A stretch of 64,000 nt of DNA from Maratus speciosus (Eukaryota > Arthropoda > Arachnida > Araneae > Salticidae): NCBI GenBank assembly GCA_963932465.1, contig OZ010792.1, positions 283,509,836-283,573,835 on the forward strand, given 5' to 3'. Both the position numbers and the translations under genes were made by a program. A model generated the notes under the pieces. That model did no database searches. It was given only the letters and a program-made list of their open reading frames with translations, and had not been told where the DNA came from. Shown piece by piece: positions 44,398 to 56,599 of this stretch. Numbering within the stretch: the first letter of the stretch is position 1; every line of letters starts with the position of its first letter.

Positions 44398-45880
44398 AAC
44401 ACTTTCCAACATGGATGAAAAGTATTTATGACTTCAGTTTTTCTATCTGTCGCCTGCCGTGTTTCTCTACGTGCTCTAACTCGCGTAAATATAGTCGGGA
44501 TTACATGTAATTGATATACGTTATTGAGGTTTGCCAAAGTATGTTTGGTATTAAAAATGAAGAGTGTAGCATTCATAGCTTAATTACAGGGGCACTCAAA
44601 ACTATTCCGTTACATTATAGTTTTTGGGAAAAATCGTCTGCGGTGTATTTTAATAATGTTACACAATTTTAAACGTAATGAAATTTATATACTTTATTAA
44701 GGTGCACTAGAACCTGGTTACTATAAAATATGTTATGTGTAGCACTTACAGCATGCGTACAGGGAACTCAAAAGTATTCATTAATATTACAATCTTTGAA
44801 GAAAATCCTTTTGTGGCGTTTTTTAATGATGTTACTCTGTTACAAAATAATAAAATTGATATGTATTTTTGAAACATTTTTGTAGTATATGGGGTGCAAA
44901 GCATATGTTTTTTTCAGGGTCACACAAAAGTGGTCGATTAAAATGTGGTCTACGGGGGAAAAAAACTCTTCACAGCTTATTTTAACACATTAGCGACGGG
45001 AAACGAGAATTCTCGTTTTTATTCAGAATACATCGTTGGCTAAGGGAGTGACTTCTACCTTACAGAAAAGACATTTATATTGTGTTGTCCATATTTTTTA
45101 TAGATTGTAAGACATTATATATTACATCCGTACATTGAAAGATATTTACTGCTGCATAAACATGAAAAACATATCTCAGAAACCAATTTCCGAGACACTT
45201 TCAGAAGAGGGAGGAGCTTCTACTGTTTTTAAACCCAGATTTAATTAAATTGCCTGTCGTCAGTGTGTTAATTGTGTTGCACTAATTCAAACATTATGAA
45301 ATTAAATTACATTACTGTGGTTGACTACAAGAAGCTTGAATATGATTTGTATCGTATTTATCGTTCATTTATAGGGTCACATAAAAAATTTCGGATACAG
45401 TTCTGGTCTATTAGGGATGATTGCTGAAGAGCATTTTCGATTATGGTGTGCATTTTAACGTTAAGTAAATTTGTGCTTAATAAGTAGTGCTTAAATATTG
45501 TATAGACCATGTACAGGGATACACAAATGAATTCGTAAGTATAAATGAAAATGAGCGCGAATTGCTTCAGTGTTTTTTTTTTATTATTATTATTTGAGTT
45601 ATGTATTTCCCAGCCCAATTACATTTAGTATACTAACAAATGTTTGCAGAATTTAAATAGAACCATATACAGAACTCCGCAGAAACTGGATATATGGTGC
45701 ACACTATGCATACTAATCCCCGGAAATGTGATATGAGCAGTTTTAAGAGGGTTTTTTGTCTGCATTAAATTTAAATGTTATAGACGACGCGTAAAAATCT
45801 TCACGTAATATACAGGGCTGTAGAAAAGAATTCATGTACGTTTCCGTCTATTGGTAGAATTTACTAAAGGACATTAACAC
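44398..45880. repeat. AACACTTTCC-family repeat with internal ~190-bp modules
   Basis: It starts AACACTTTCCAACATGGATG. Modules recur roughly every 170-200 bp, each with a TTCATTTACAGGG.CAC..AA block followed by ATTCCGTTACATTA and TTTTAATGATGTTAC (about 44,580; 44,755; 44,920; 45,365; 45,510; 45,800). A piggyBac-type MITE is inserted at 44,986-45,267. Confidence 0.7.
44986..45267. mobile_element. piggyBac-type MITE, TTAA flanked
   Basis: CACATTAGCGACGGGAA on the left and TGCCTGTCGTCAGTGTG on the right, between TTAA at 44,982 and 45,268. The palindrome ACGAGAATTCTCGT lies just inside the left end. 282 bp. Confidence 0.75.
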
Positions 45881-47095
45881 AATTAATTGATAATTACAAA
45901 TGTAAATTAAATTACACTACGAAGGGGTTCAGGGGGGCTCTGCCCCCCCTGAAGAAATCTACTTTATTATCTAAAAATTACCAGAATAAGTAGCTCATGA
46001 GATTTTCAGAATACCATTACATAACAAGGGGTTTAATTTAACGCTTCTAATGTCAGAAACCTTCGAAATATTTTTTCGTTTTATAAATGTTTATGTAATT
46101 TCAAAACTTTAAATTTCGTTTTTTGCAGAAAGATTAATATTACTCAAAGGGTGCTAAACACAATGAATTGTAGAGCTGACGTTGAGGCTCCTGATCTGCA
46201 GATTTACTAGTTCTACATGTTTGTAGAGTAAATCTTGTTCCATAAAAATGTGCTAATTAATATAGTCTCCATCACAAGTGTTGCTTGTGTGCCAACTTTG
46301 AACCTATCTCTCGAATCCTGTTTGAAAAAAATCATGTGCGCACTGTTGTGCCCATTTCTGCTTGGAATCCGTTAATTGTCTGAAATGGTAAAGAAGGGGT
46401 ACTATAGAATAACAGTCCTCGGAGACAATTATTCAATGACACTGGTGAGATGAAAGTGATTATGAAGAAGGGGATACAACAATGCCTGCAAAATTTTTTT
46501 CAAAGGGGATTCACGAGTTAGGTTCAACTCTGGTGCAAGTGTATCTCTTATGATTGAGACATTTATAACGTAGTACTGCTATATTCAGAAAGAGTTGCGC
46601 TGCAAACCTATTGAATTAGGACGACGTATGTCAGTTAATAAAAAAGTTATCGTATATTTTGAATTATTTTTAATACGAACCAATATAAAAGCCCAGAATT
46701 TAATTAGTGCCAGACGGTGGAACGAAACGCTAGAGTTTACAACTCATGGCAATTATGGGTAAGTTAAAATCTAAAATTTAAAATAATTTTATAACTTTAG
46801 TATTAATATCTATTAAAAATATTGCGAAAAAGTCATCATTTTCCACATTCAATTTGGTTACATTTATTTATTTAAACAATACAAACACTTTAATTTCAGA
46901 AATCAACATTTAAGAAACTATAGATTAAGGCTTAACAAATTTGCTAGTTATTATATTGCCCTTCAACTTCTAAATATTGCATGAACTTAAAGATATCGAA
47001 TCTTTGTTTTATGTGCTCGAATAATAGCAAACTTTCACAGTTAGTAAGTTATAATGGATAAACCTATAAAAAATAACTTCGACGCAGCGCAGTTT
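45881..47095. other. No gene seen
   Basis: A G/C hairpin (GGGGGGCTCTGCCCCCC) at about 45,932. A similar GGGCTCTGCCCCC motif occurs at 59,276. No coding or element structure recognised. Confidence 0.5.
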
Positions 47096-48013
47096 ATTGA
47101 TCATGCTATTTTAATGTCATATCTACTTCTATATATAAAATACAAACCAAAATTTCGTTCCGGCTTCTTATAACTAGAGTTCTATCTATATATAAAATAC
47201 AAACTAAAATTTCGTTCCGGCGTCTTATAATTAGAGCTCTACTGAATGGATTTTGGTGGAACTTGCACTGTTAGATAGATATTATTTCTGGGAAGGTTTT
47301 AGTATATAGCACATTGTTCTACATAGGTTATTTATGGAATTATGATGGAAACTTCTGTTATTTTCGGCGAAAAGGTTACTGGGTTTTTTTTCGATCATTA
47401 TCGTTTCTAAATGAATTGAAACGGCTATACATCTCGAAAAAAAAATGACTGCTACTAATTTTATTTTAAATTAAAAAAAGACAAGAAAAAGAGAGGGGGG
47501 GGGAAGTTTTGACGAGTAATAATATTATAAAGCGAAAATATTTAATTTAAACATGAAAGTGAGTGTGCGTTAGGCTTAAAAATTTATTCAATATGAATGT
47601 TTGCAGTTTACAACATTTGGTGATTTATCTTTTGCGTCAGGTTAAGAAAAATGCATTCGAAATTTTGATAAGATAATACCTGAGTAAAGATTTTTTTTTT
47701 AAATCTAACTCATGCATTATGTGACTTGCAAAGGAAACTAGCAGCTGTAATTATAAAAGTGGTGGTACTTGTGCGTTACATGTTTTATGTTTATTTGCGA
47801 TTTTGATTTTGTCGCCAAAAAGGCGTGGCATCGGCCTGAGCTATGTTTACAATAATGGTGATTTTTCAAGTGTACGGCAGCAGGTTTGGAGTAATCTATT
47901 TCTACTTATATATATAATACAATTGGAAAATTTCGTTCCGGCTGCTTATAACTCGAGTTCTGCTGAACTTGCACTGTCAGATAGGTAATTTTTCGGGGGG
48001 TGGGGGAAGGTTA
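47096..48013 (+). repeat. Copies of the TTTCGTTCCGGCTGCTT dispersed family
   Basis: CTATATATAAAATACAAA, then AAAATTTCGTTCCGGC, starts copies at about 47,128, 47,192 and 47,905. Each continues with TTATAACT.GAGTTCT and, in part, TGGATTTTGG.GGAACTTGCA. 47,515 (TAATATTATAAAGCGAAAA) resembles a different dispersed element start. Helitron-like origin is possible but not shown. Confidence 0.6.
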
Positions 48014-48672
48014 GTATATAACGCGTCGCTCTACGTTGCTTAGGTATCGAATTACGGTTTAAAGTTCTTTAATAGTTAGTATGTAATATATTGTTCCACA
48101 TTCCTTAGTTATAGAGCAATGGGAGAAAATTCGGTAATTTTCCAATATTGGCTCTTGGCGAGATGGAGAGAATTGGCTTCGTGAGAGAAGAAAAGTTTTT
48201 AAGCATACTTTCTGTTCAATAATTATAGAATTTATTTACTATAAAGAAGACAATTATTTCATTTCATATAACAACAGAAGTAAATTGCATATAAATAACA
48301 ACAATAATAATATGTATAATTAAAAAAATTATATATATGATTTCGGGGGGGGGGGGGGTAGTATATAACGCGCCGTTCTACGTTGAGGTATCGAATTACG
48401 GTTTAAAGTTCTTTAATAGTTAGTATGTAATATATTGTTCTACATTCCTTAGTTATAGAGCAATAGGAGAAAATTCGGTAATTTTCCAATATTGGCTCTT
48501 GGCGAGATGGAGAGAATTGGCTTGGTGAGAGAAGAAAAGTTTTTATGCATACTTTCTGTTCAGTAATTATAGAATTTATTTACTATAAAGAAGACAATTA
48601 TTTCATTTTATATAACAACAGAAGTAAATTGCATATAAATAACAACAATAATAATATGTATAATTAAAAAGT
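48014..48672. repeat. 347-bp tandem duplication
   Basis: GTATATAACGCG begins at 48,014 and 48,361. About 300 bp are nearly identical between copies (for example TCGAATTACGGTTTAAAGTT and GGCTCTTGGCGAGATGGAGA). A G-run sits at each junction. A recent local duplication. Confidence 0.9.
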
Positions 48673-50396
48673 GTAGATATGAATGCATATATAAAAAAGC
48701 ATAAAAGTTCATTTTATTTGTTTTCACATCTGTTCATATCATTTTGTCGCAAATCTGACTTTCTGAAGCCCGAATTGCGCCGAACTTTAAAATAAAAAAA
48801 CGCCAAGGTTCCTATACTGGAAAAGTACCGAAAGCTCTATAATCAGGCGAACCCGTTTATGAGAGATGTCAAAAAAAAAGGTTCGCTATTTGGCTAACTA
48901 TCGTTGATTTTGGGGGAAATATTCGTAAAAGAGTTCAATCAAGCAATTCCTGACTGACATTTGACACCAAACTTGGCTGTAAATAACTAATATAGACGTC
49001 GTAATGGTCTCTCTTTTGACTGTCATAATTTCCTTACAAAATTTTTCAGTTTAGATTCCCCTTACAAATATCGTAGAAACGCGCTACGCGAGGAGGTTTT
49101 TCCGATACTTTTATAGTTAGTCTGTCGCAAATCTCGCCAATAGCATTTTTATTCTCGACACTAGCATATTTTATTTTTTACCATGTGTAAATTAAAAACA
49201 ATCTTTTGATGATTAAGTGGAATGTTTTTGTTTATAGTATTAGTGCCCGTATGTTATTTCTTTCTCCCAGCTGGTAAAGTGTCATCTCCAAAAAATAACA
49301 CTCCGTTGTTTAAGTCAGCCGTAAAACAAAGCAGATGCATCATTTTTATATCGTCGTTTTTGGGGGGTGGGGTGGGGGAGTGCTTTCAAATGCAATTTCT
49401 TTGAAAACTGCATCTCAATTTATTTTTGAGATATTAATATTTTTGTAGTTAAAAAAAAAAAAAAAAAAAAAAAGTTTTTTTTTTTAATGTTGGCAACTGA
49501 AGTGCTCCATTTCTGTAGAAAGTAAAGGAAAAATATTCGGAAAATAGTAATTATATCTTTTTTTAGCCATTTTCCCTTATCAACTGGGGAAAAAATGTAA
49601 TTAAAATGCATGCTGTTTTGAAAATAATAAAAATGAATGATTTCTGATAAAACGTGGAGCTATTATAAACTATATTTAATTTTAAGTATCTATATTAATC
49701 TTACAAACAAATGAAGAGATATGAATCATTAGATAGTCAATATTTTTGTTTCGGGCCTCTATACCTAGTGTAGATAATCGGCCGTCAAAATTCAACCAAC
49801 AACCAACCAACCAATATTTTTGTCGAGTTTCTTGAATGACGACATCCCTTTTTTTGGATTTGTGTATTATTTAGCGATAGTGACGTCATATGCATACTTT
49901 GCTGTAGATGTCGTTTAAGACTAGATCGTAAAGAAGGAATTCTTCCTCCGGATGCGAACGACGTCATTTTATATAAAGTATAAGCGTGTGTTTTAACTCT
50001 TAAAACTGAAATATGTTTTGTACTACCTATATTTATATACATATAAAAAAATAGTTTCATAGGAGGCGACACTAAATTCTGAAAAAGCAGAATTCCTGTT
50101 TTCTAGTTATTTGTTATTTTTTATTCTTTTGCATTTTTTAATGAAATGATGGGTGAAAAGCTAATATTTTAAAGGTGTGTAATACGTGTATTACACCATG
50201 AAAAAGTTACAGTAAAATTTTATCGTGAAAACAAAAGAAATTACAATGTTACTAAATGGTGTATACGCGATATTGAATAGTTAAAAGCTAAACAAACATT
50301 AAAATTAAAAATATCTAAAATCAACGTTTCGGTCAACTTCTATGACCATCATTGGTAAAAACATGTTGTATTGCTTTTAAAGTTTAACTAAACAAG
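48673..50396. other. No gene; homopolymers
   Basis: Poly-A/poly-T at 49,449-49,486 and a CAACCAACCAAC run at 49,795-49,812. Frames at 49,222-49,404 and 49,785-50,072 show no recognised domain. Confidence 0.5.
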
Positions 50397-50723
50397 AGTC
50401 AGATTTTATTAGAAAACAGAAAACCAACGTTTAAAAATGCACAAATAATACGTGAAAAGCAGCAAACAGCTGTTTCGAATCTACTAGCGAGATTCCTCTT
50501 CAGTACAAGATAGGGCAAGACACAGCGTAATAGAAAAAGCAAGGCTGAGCAAAATGACAGACGCGCTTATATACCCAATTGGGTTGCGAATGCGCCAAAA
50601 ACAACCAATGACTGAGAAGCAGATGAAACGACTGAGTGGACAAGTAGTGACATCTACCGGAGAACGAGAGAAAAAAACGAAAAAAGGGAAATTAAATAAA
50701 TGCTTTCCAAATACTTGGAAAAT

Positions 50724-51016
50724 CAGGAGTACTAGATAAGTCATTGACTAAAGAGTGAGAATTTTTAACGATGAGCTAAGCTTTCTAAAAATCAAGATCA
50801 AGATTAGAAGAACGTTTTTGGATAATGATGGCTGAGAAAAAAATTGAATTTATGTTGAAAAGACCAACAATGTTGAGCAATAGAAGAAGATTTAAGCTCC
50901 TGATTTTGGACATAACCTTCATGTTTTTTTAAACGAAATCTAAGAGTACGTTTAGTCTGGTCAATATAAGAAAGACCACACTGGCAAGAGATTTGGTAAA
51001 TACCCCGGTTATCCAA
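50724..51016 (-). pseudogene. Penelope-like GIY-YIG endonuclease domain, left copy
   Basis: The minus strand reads RGIYQISCQCGLSYIDQTKR with TLRFRLKKHEGYVQNQELKS and SSIAQHC. GIY, then Y-I-D (usually Y-I-G), then the Arg of RFRLKKHE are the domain's hallmark positions. This is the C-terminal endonuclease of Penelope-like elements, which nicks target DNA for insertion. The RT part is absent. A frameshift after FFLSHHYPKTFF separates the last segment, which is recognisable by comparison with the right copy. Confidence 0.85.
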
Positions 51017-51065
51017 GGTTTGATTTTAATGTTATTTTTTCTCCTGTTAATAAAATCCCTTTTTC

Positions 51066-51354
51066 AAATTACAAATCTTATATTGGCCAGACTAAACATG
51101 GTCTTAGATTTTGTTTAAAAGAGCATGAAGGTTATGTCAAAAATCAGGAGCTTAAACGTTCTTCCATTGCTCAACATTGTTCGTCTTTTCAATATAGGTT
51201 CAATTTTTCCTCAGCCATCATTATCCAAAAATTTTCTTCTAACCTTGATCTTGATTTTTGGGAAGCTTACCACATCATTAAAAATTGTCACTCTTTAGTA
51301 AATGACTTATCTAGTACTCCTGATTTTCCAAGTATTTGGAAAGCATTAATTTAA
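51066..51354 (+). pseudogene. Penelope-like GIY-YIG domain fragment, right copy
   Basis: The plus strand reads SYIGQTKHGLRFCLKEHEGY, VKNQELKRSSIAQHCSSF, then NLDLDFWEAYHIIKNCHSLV and ends TPDFPSIWKALI with TAA at 51,352-51,354. The YIG half is intact here, but the GIY half is lost at the 5' truncation. It is cleaner than the left copy in its last 60 residues. Confidence 0.85.
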
Positions 51355-51996
51355 TTTCCCCTTTTTCAGTTTTTTTTTCTCTCGTTCTCCGGTAGATGTC
51401 GCTACTTGTCCACTCAGTCGTTTCATCTGCTTCTCTGTCATTGGTTGTTTTAGGCGCATTCGCTAACCGCATTGGGTATATATGCCTCTATCATTTTACT
51501 CAGCCTTGCTTTTTCTAGCAAGCTGTGCCTTTCCCTATCTTACACTGAAGAAGAATCTCGTTAGTAGACTGGAAACAGCTGTTTGCTTCTTTTCACGTAT
51601 TATTTGTGCACTAAACGTTGGTTTTCTGTTTTCTAATATTCTTGCACAAAGGCTTTATTTGCTATTTTAAGTCAGATTTTATTCAGATTTTTATTCTTTT
51701 CCTAACCATTATTTTTTTTTTTTTAAGAAACCTTTTTCTTATTTATTGGCACATTTTCTACCAATAACTAAGCTAACGATTTCTTTCAAAAGATAGTGGT
51801 AAGAAAAGAATAAATTTAGCAGTCATGCATTTAGTAAACCCAAATATAGCCACTGATTGGAGCCTTAGCTCTTCGTCTTATTATGAATTAGAAAGACAGT
51901 TCACACGGATGCCACAGAACCTTCTCCGGTATTGCGCAATTTAATGTTATATTTGGATTGCAATGTAATTATACATTTAATTGGGGTGCTCTTAAA

Positions 51997-52052
51997 ATAT
52001 GCGCTATTGAAAATGAAGTGTGTATACACACTTCATTTTCAATAGCGCATAT
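51997..52052. repeat. Perfect 56-bp palindrome
   Basis: Two 28-base arms without spacer, centred between 52,024 and 52,025 (GAAGTGTGTA then TACACACTTC). The arm outer part GCGCTATTGAAAA is repeated again at 52,054-52,100. Confidence 0.95.
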
Positions 52053-52053
52053 A

Positions 52054-52690
52054 TAGTTCAATAGTTTTCAATAGTTTTCAATAGCGCAATAGCGCATTTA
52101 TAGTTCATTTACAGTGAATTCCGTTACATTATAATCTACGGAAAAAATCGTTTGGAGTGTATTGTAATGATGTTGCACTATTTGAAACATAATGAAATTG
52201 ATATGCATAGCCGAGGTAGAATATAAAATGCTTTCTGTAAAAGTAAATAGCATTTATAGTTCGTTTACAAGGATGCAAAATAGAATTTTATAAATTATGA
52301 TCTATGGAGGAAAATTGTTTGCAATGTATTTCAGTGGCGTCACACTACTTTAAACATGATGAAATTAATATACATCACTGAGGTGCCGTACAACATGTTT
52401 TCTATAGATAATGGACACATTCCAACATAGTTCGAAAGTGTTTATGAATTCGGCTCATTTGTAGACCTGTCCCCACTTTAACTCGCGTAAATATACTTCG
52501 ATTTCTACGTTACTGATATTTACAACACTGAATGTTCCTTATTGAATAGAAGTATGTAGCTTTTATCGTTCATTTATAGAGACATACAAAAGAATTCGTT
52601 ATCGCGTTATCCGCAGTGACTGTGAGTGATAATCACTGGAAGTGCGTTTTCAGACAGTTTTGTGAAATTTACTAGAAACAATTAACTTGT
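52054..52690. repeat. AACACTTTCC-family repeat modules
   Basis: It carries the family blocks ATAGTTCATTTACAG, ATTCCGTTACATTATA and ATGATGTTGCACTATTT. At 52,430 CATTCCAACATAGTTCGAAA precedes GTGTTTATGAATTCGGCT. Probably a rearranged copy. Confidence 0.6.
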
Positions 52691-52699
52691 AATCGATAT

Positions 52700-53491
52700 G
52701 CTAATTGTATGCAAAGATCTAGATAGAAATAACTTGTTGACGTACTAATTTGATTTATCGATTCATAATTTTTAAACTCCTGTATTATTTTTTGTTTCGT
52801 TGATTACGCATCACTTAATTTCAGTATTTTGTTTTTTATGCGAATATGATAACTGCAGGTCTAAACCGATTGTTGTAACGGTGAAATGGTTGGTTCCGTT
52901 CGCTATTTTCAAGATTCCACATGGAAAAGAATTCAATGAATTTGAAGTGAGATATTTATAGAATTCACAGGCAAGAGCTATGTCAATTCGAAATAGTCAT
53001 ATCCGTTAAGAGATCTAAAGGTGCTGTAGAAAATTCTATCAAACGAGGCATCGGTGGCTCTGTGAAAAAGAGAATCGGGGCAAAACCGAAGCTGTCCCAA
53101 AAGGAATCTTCTTTTATCCCTTTAGGGACGTCAAAAGGTACATGTGGGCTTTGACACCATTAATAAATAAACATAATATTTGTCTTTTTTAATTAGAGTA
53201 CTTTTTGGTATTTCACAAAGGAAACTGTTTAAAAAAAGCGGTGCCACCCAAATAAAATTTGCATAAGGGATGCCGTCTCGAAAGTGTCATTCATTGGCTG
53301 TAATCTTAGTAATCTTTTATTTATTTATTTTTTTTTAAATATATTCATACGTAGTATATACGACGCTGCTTACATTAAATTTGTAAAATATAGCTTCTAA
53401 TGTATTATTGCAAATTAATTATACATTTTTGAAAATCTGACCGATCGTTCCGCGACCTAAAGTTTGGGAACTGCAGTTTTAAGATCGAAGA

Positions 53492-53528
<37 letters not shown>

Positions 53529-55078
53529 TTTTAAAGAAAAGTTGATTGATGCATACACTTTGGTTCATCCCGAAAAGGCGGAGCTATTGCTCAATCATCT
53601 TTTTTTCAAGTGTTTTATGTCGTTCTGAAATAACCATTCACATAGGAAGAAAATTGCTTTTGCTCGTGCGAGAAAGATATAAAAGACTCTTCGTGTCTGT
53701 TACGTCTGCTATTCCACTTCTAATATCGTCAATACATGTTATTTCAAGAATTCAAACATTTCAAACTTGTTTCATTACCCAGTCACTAACTAATGCAATT
53801 GCCCTTCATTACAATGATTCCTTGAATCTTTTGCCTAAATAATTAATATTATGCGCTACATCTAAATAATTCTCAGACAATAACTCCAGATTTATGACTT
53901 TATTTTATTACAAAGGTTGTTTAAAATTCTAAAACTATTTTAAAGCAGCACTGTATTCCAATAAAAAAAATTTAATTTGTCAGTGTACCTACAGGGGAGA
54001 GAATATATTCATGAGATACGGAACAAAAACAGAGTACCATAACTTGAGATTACGTGAACCCTGGGTTACCACTTGGAACGAAAACAAAAAATAGATCTTT
54101 AATCAGACGTGGGTCTACCGTGTTGAGGGCATTGACATCATTCAACAGTACTCCACCGCCCCTTGAATACTAGGCCTGAACGCTGACACAACAAATTGGA
54201 AATTCCCCGTCAAACGTGGCAAATGAGGTGCGTTCGTACTATAACTAGTTTTATAAATATTTTTTGCACCGCATATTGTATTGAATGTTTATTTTAGTGC
54301 ACTTCATAAGTGTATATCTATTTCATTCTGTTATAAGGCTGTAATATCATTAAAATGCACTTGAAATATTTTCTTCCCATTGGCCGTAATCTAACGAAAA
54401 ACTTTTGACTGTCCCTGTAATTAAACTATAATCCAATTTTTATAAAATTTGAAATGACTCGACAAAATTTTGCAACAATCATATATTTAAAATTTTAGAC
54501 CTTTCTGTTGGGTAGTTTTTGCTCTATTATATGCGGACAGATAGGCCGAACGACGACTATAGGTGTGCGTATTTATATAATTACGAACGTACCTAAAAAT
54601 GACAGTTGCCGAAGACGGATTTGTATCAGCGTGTGTACGGTTTCTTGAATTTCCGTACCAATAATTTAAAAAAAAAATTCCACTTTATTTTTCTGAGATT
54701 AAACAAGTCAAAGAAATCTTTTACAAAATACTGCTGTCTAAATTTAGGGGACCGTATATACGTTAAAAAAATCAGCCTACACTAGCCGCACATTTTTGTG
54801 TATGCGCTCAGGCTTGATTCAGGGGCAGTTGAGTACTTTAATAGCAAACAGCACTAGCTAGTAATACAGTAATAGGTCTAGGGCTAGTTTAAAACATTTT
54901 ATGTTTGGCTACACGTAGCCCCAAAGGCCTAACCGTCCCTAACTAACGTAAAGTTACAATATTATAAAAAATCTTGCAAAAGTATATAAAGTTGAATAGG
55001 GTTTATGCCATTAAAGTTTAGTATTTGGCATTAAAAAAAAAAAAAATTATTGTGTATTTACAGAATTAAAATTTTGAA
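52700..55078. other. No gene seen
   Basis: Poly-T at 53,496-53,526. A possible SINE-like tail near 53,140-53,180 (GCTTTGACACCATTAATAAA). The 98-codon frame 53,546-53,842 has no recognised domain and ordinary AT-rich composition. Confidence 0.45.
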
Positions 55079-55080
55079 TA

Positions 55081-55744
55081 CAGTAGATCGCCGATTATCG
55101 GAACTCCAATTAACAGAATTTCCAATTATCCCAACAGCCTATTTCTCTCGATTTTTCAAAAACCTAACTTTCAATTATACAAGTACCCCATTTCTCTCAT
55201 TTTTTTTTTTTTTTCACTTCGGATTTAGTATGCAAAATCGAATTCCCGATTAGTGTATAGTTGGGAGCAGTAACAACGAAAAAGAAATTGAAGAAAATGA
55301 AAACAAAGGTACTGAAAATGACCCCGGTCCATAACCTTTGAATGTTTGGAAACAGCTATGAAATGGCTCGAACGGCAGAAGAATGCTGATCCTATTCAAC
55401 TGACGTAGTTAAGAATAATTCCAGATATGGCAGTATTGAAAAGAATGTCTTTTTTGAAGCAAGCAAAAATCGGAAGCTTTTTTGCTTAAATTATAATCTA
55501 TAAAGATGATTAAAAAAAGAAAAAGAAAATTTTAAATAATAAAAAAAAAATAAAAAAAATTTAAAAGACAAAAAAAAATAATAATAATAAAAATTAAACA
55601 CGCCAGCACTAACTGGTGATGGCAGTCTTAAGCATGGATAAAATGTGAAGGTTTTAGTATAGTCAGGAACATCCTTTAAATTGTCTGTCCATTTATCCGG
55701 ACTAGGATCTGTCCCGACTTGTTCGGATAATCGGCGCTCTACTG
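55081..55744 (+). mobile_element. Tigger-like element, TA flanked
   Basis: CAGTAGATCGCCGATTATCG at 55,081 and GGATAATCGGCGCTCTACTG ending 55,744, with TA on both sides. 664 bp; contains a transposase tail relic. Confidence 0.88.
55325..55480 (+). pseudogene. Tigger/pogo transposase C-terminal relic
   Basis: The plus strand reads FECLETAMKWLERQKNADPI followed by QLT and a stop. Tigger/Jerky transposases have a similar late helix (a CVETLL.FLEQ...T-type motif) between the DDE domain and the C-terminus. Position inside Tigger-type ends supports this. Only about 45 codons are readable. Confidence 0.6.
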
Positions 55745-55745
55745 T

Positions 55746-56580
55746 ACTTGTAAAATACAGATAGCTTTAGATGCTTATGCTGCAAAATTGACCATTGTAA
55801 AATGCTCATTCTCTTATGAAAGAAGACTAGATAAACTTCAAGAGAACGTAGGAAAAAATTAAAATTTGATATGAAACAGCCTTTTGGGAAGAGACAGATT
55901 TTTACATATTTTTTATACTCCATACGGGCATGCTCCGAAAAATCTGAAAAAATTACAGAATGTTCTTCTCATGAGGATATATATGTTTATAAAAAATTCC
56001 TGCGGAACCTTGATAGAGCGTTCGTAAAAAAAATAATGAAATTATCGTTATTTGGCGATGGAGTACAATCTCAAAAAATACTATTTTATGTCAAAAAACC
56101 GTTAAGGAAAAAATGTTTCATCTTGATCTTGTTTAAATAAATTTAATTTAAATAACTTTAGTTGTGTCAGTTTTAGTTTAAGTATAATTTTGTCATATCG
56201 ATATTTATATGTATTTATATTGAAATTAATCAAATATTAGGATTTAAAACGAAAGTCAAAATTTAACTTAATTAAAATTGTTTCAAGCTCAAAATTAAGT
56301 CCAACTGAGCATTGTCGATTCAATTTTGTTGCTATGGAAACGACTTCTTGGATATTGAAATTTGAAATCTATAACTGCCTCATTCTTCATCTGGCTTTTA
56401 TTTTTGAATACGCTTTAAATGTATGAAAATAATTTTTTCAATGTGATTTTTTTATATATATATGAAAATGTTTTCTTCAGTGATAAATTAAACAACTGTA
56501 GCAACAAGCAATATATATATGTAATACAATATATATATATATGTGTGTGTGTGTATATACATAATAAACTCTCTCATTTT
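55746..56580. other. No gene; TA/TG microsatellite
   Basis: AT and GT dinucleotide runs at about 56,450-56,560. The frame 55,871-56,140 is not recognised. Confidence 0.5.
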
Positions 56581-56599
56581 TAAAATTTAAATTCATTAA

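Larger units (their letters stand above)
50411..51669. mobile_element. Head-to-head pair of truncated Penelope-like elements
   Basis: A minus-strand 3' part (50,411 to about 51,030) and a plus-strand 3' part (about 51,050-51,669) of the same element meet at their 5' truncations and point outward. Both carry a GIY-YIG end of the protein, the same 3' untranslated region and the end CAAACAGCTGTTTC...CCAACGTTTA. A 14-bp repeat AGTCAGATTTTATT at 50,397-50,410 and 51,670-51,683 flanks the pair as a unit, so it probably inserted as one event. Arms are roughly 85-90% similar. Confidence 0.85.

Noticed and set aside
50484..50744. 86-codon minus-strand frame after the Penelope protein end
   Set aside because: Comparison with the plus-strand copy, which stops at 51,354, shows this is 3' untranslated sequence shared by both copies.
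53031..53190. Possible second SINE (GTGGCTCTGTGA and a tail like CCATTAATAAATAAA)
   Set aside because: The A box is poor, no B box is convincing, and no flanking duplication was found.
53546..53842. 98-codon plus-strand frame
   Set aside because: No domain, no neighbours and no start context; length is within chance for this much sequence.
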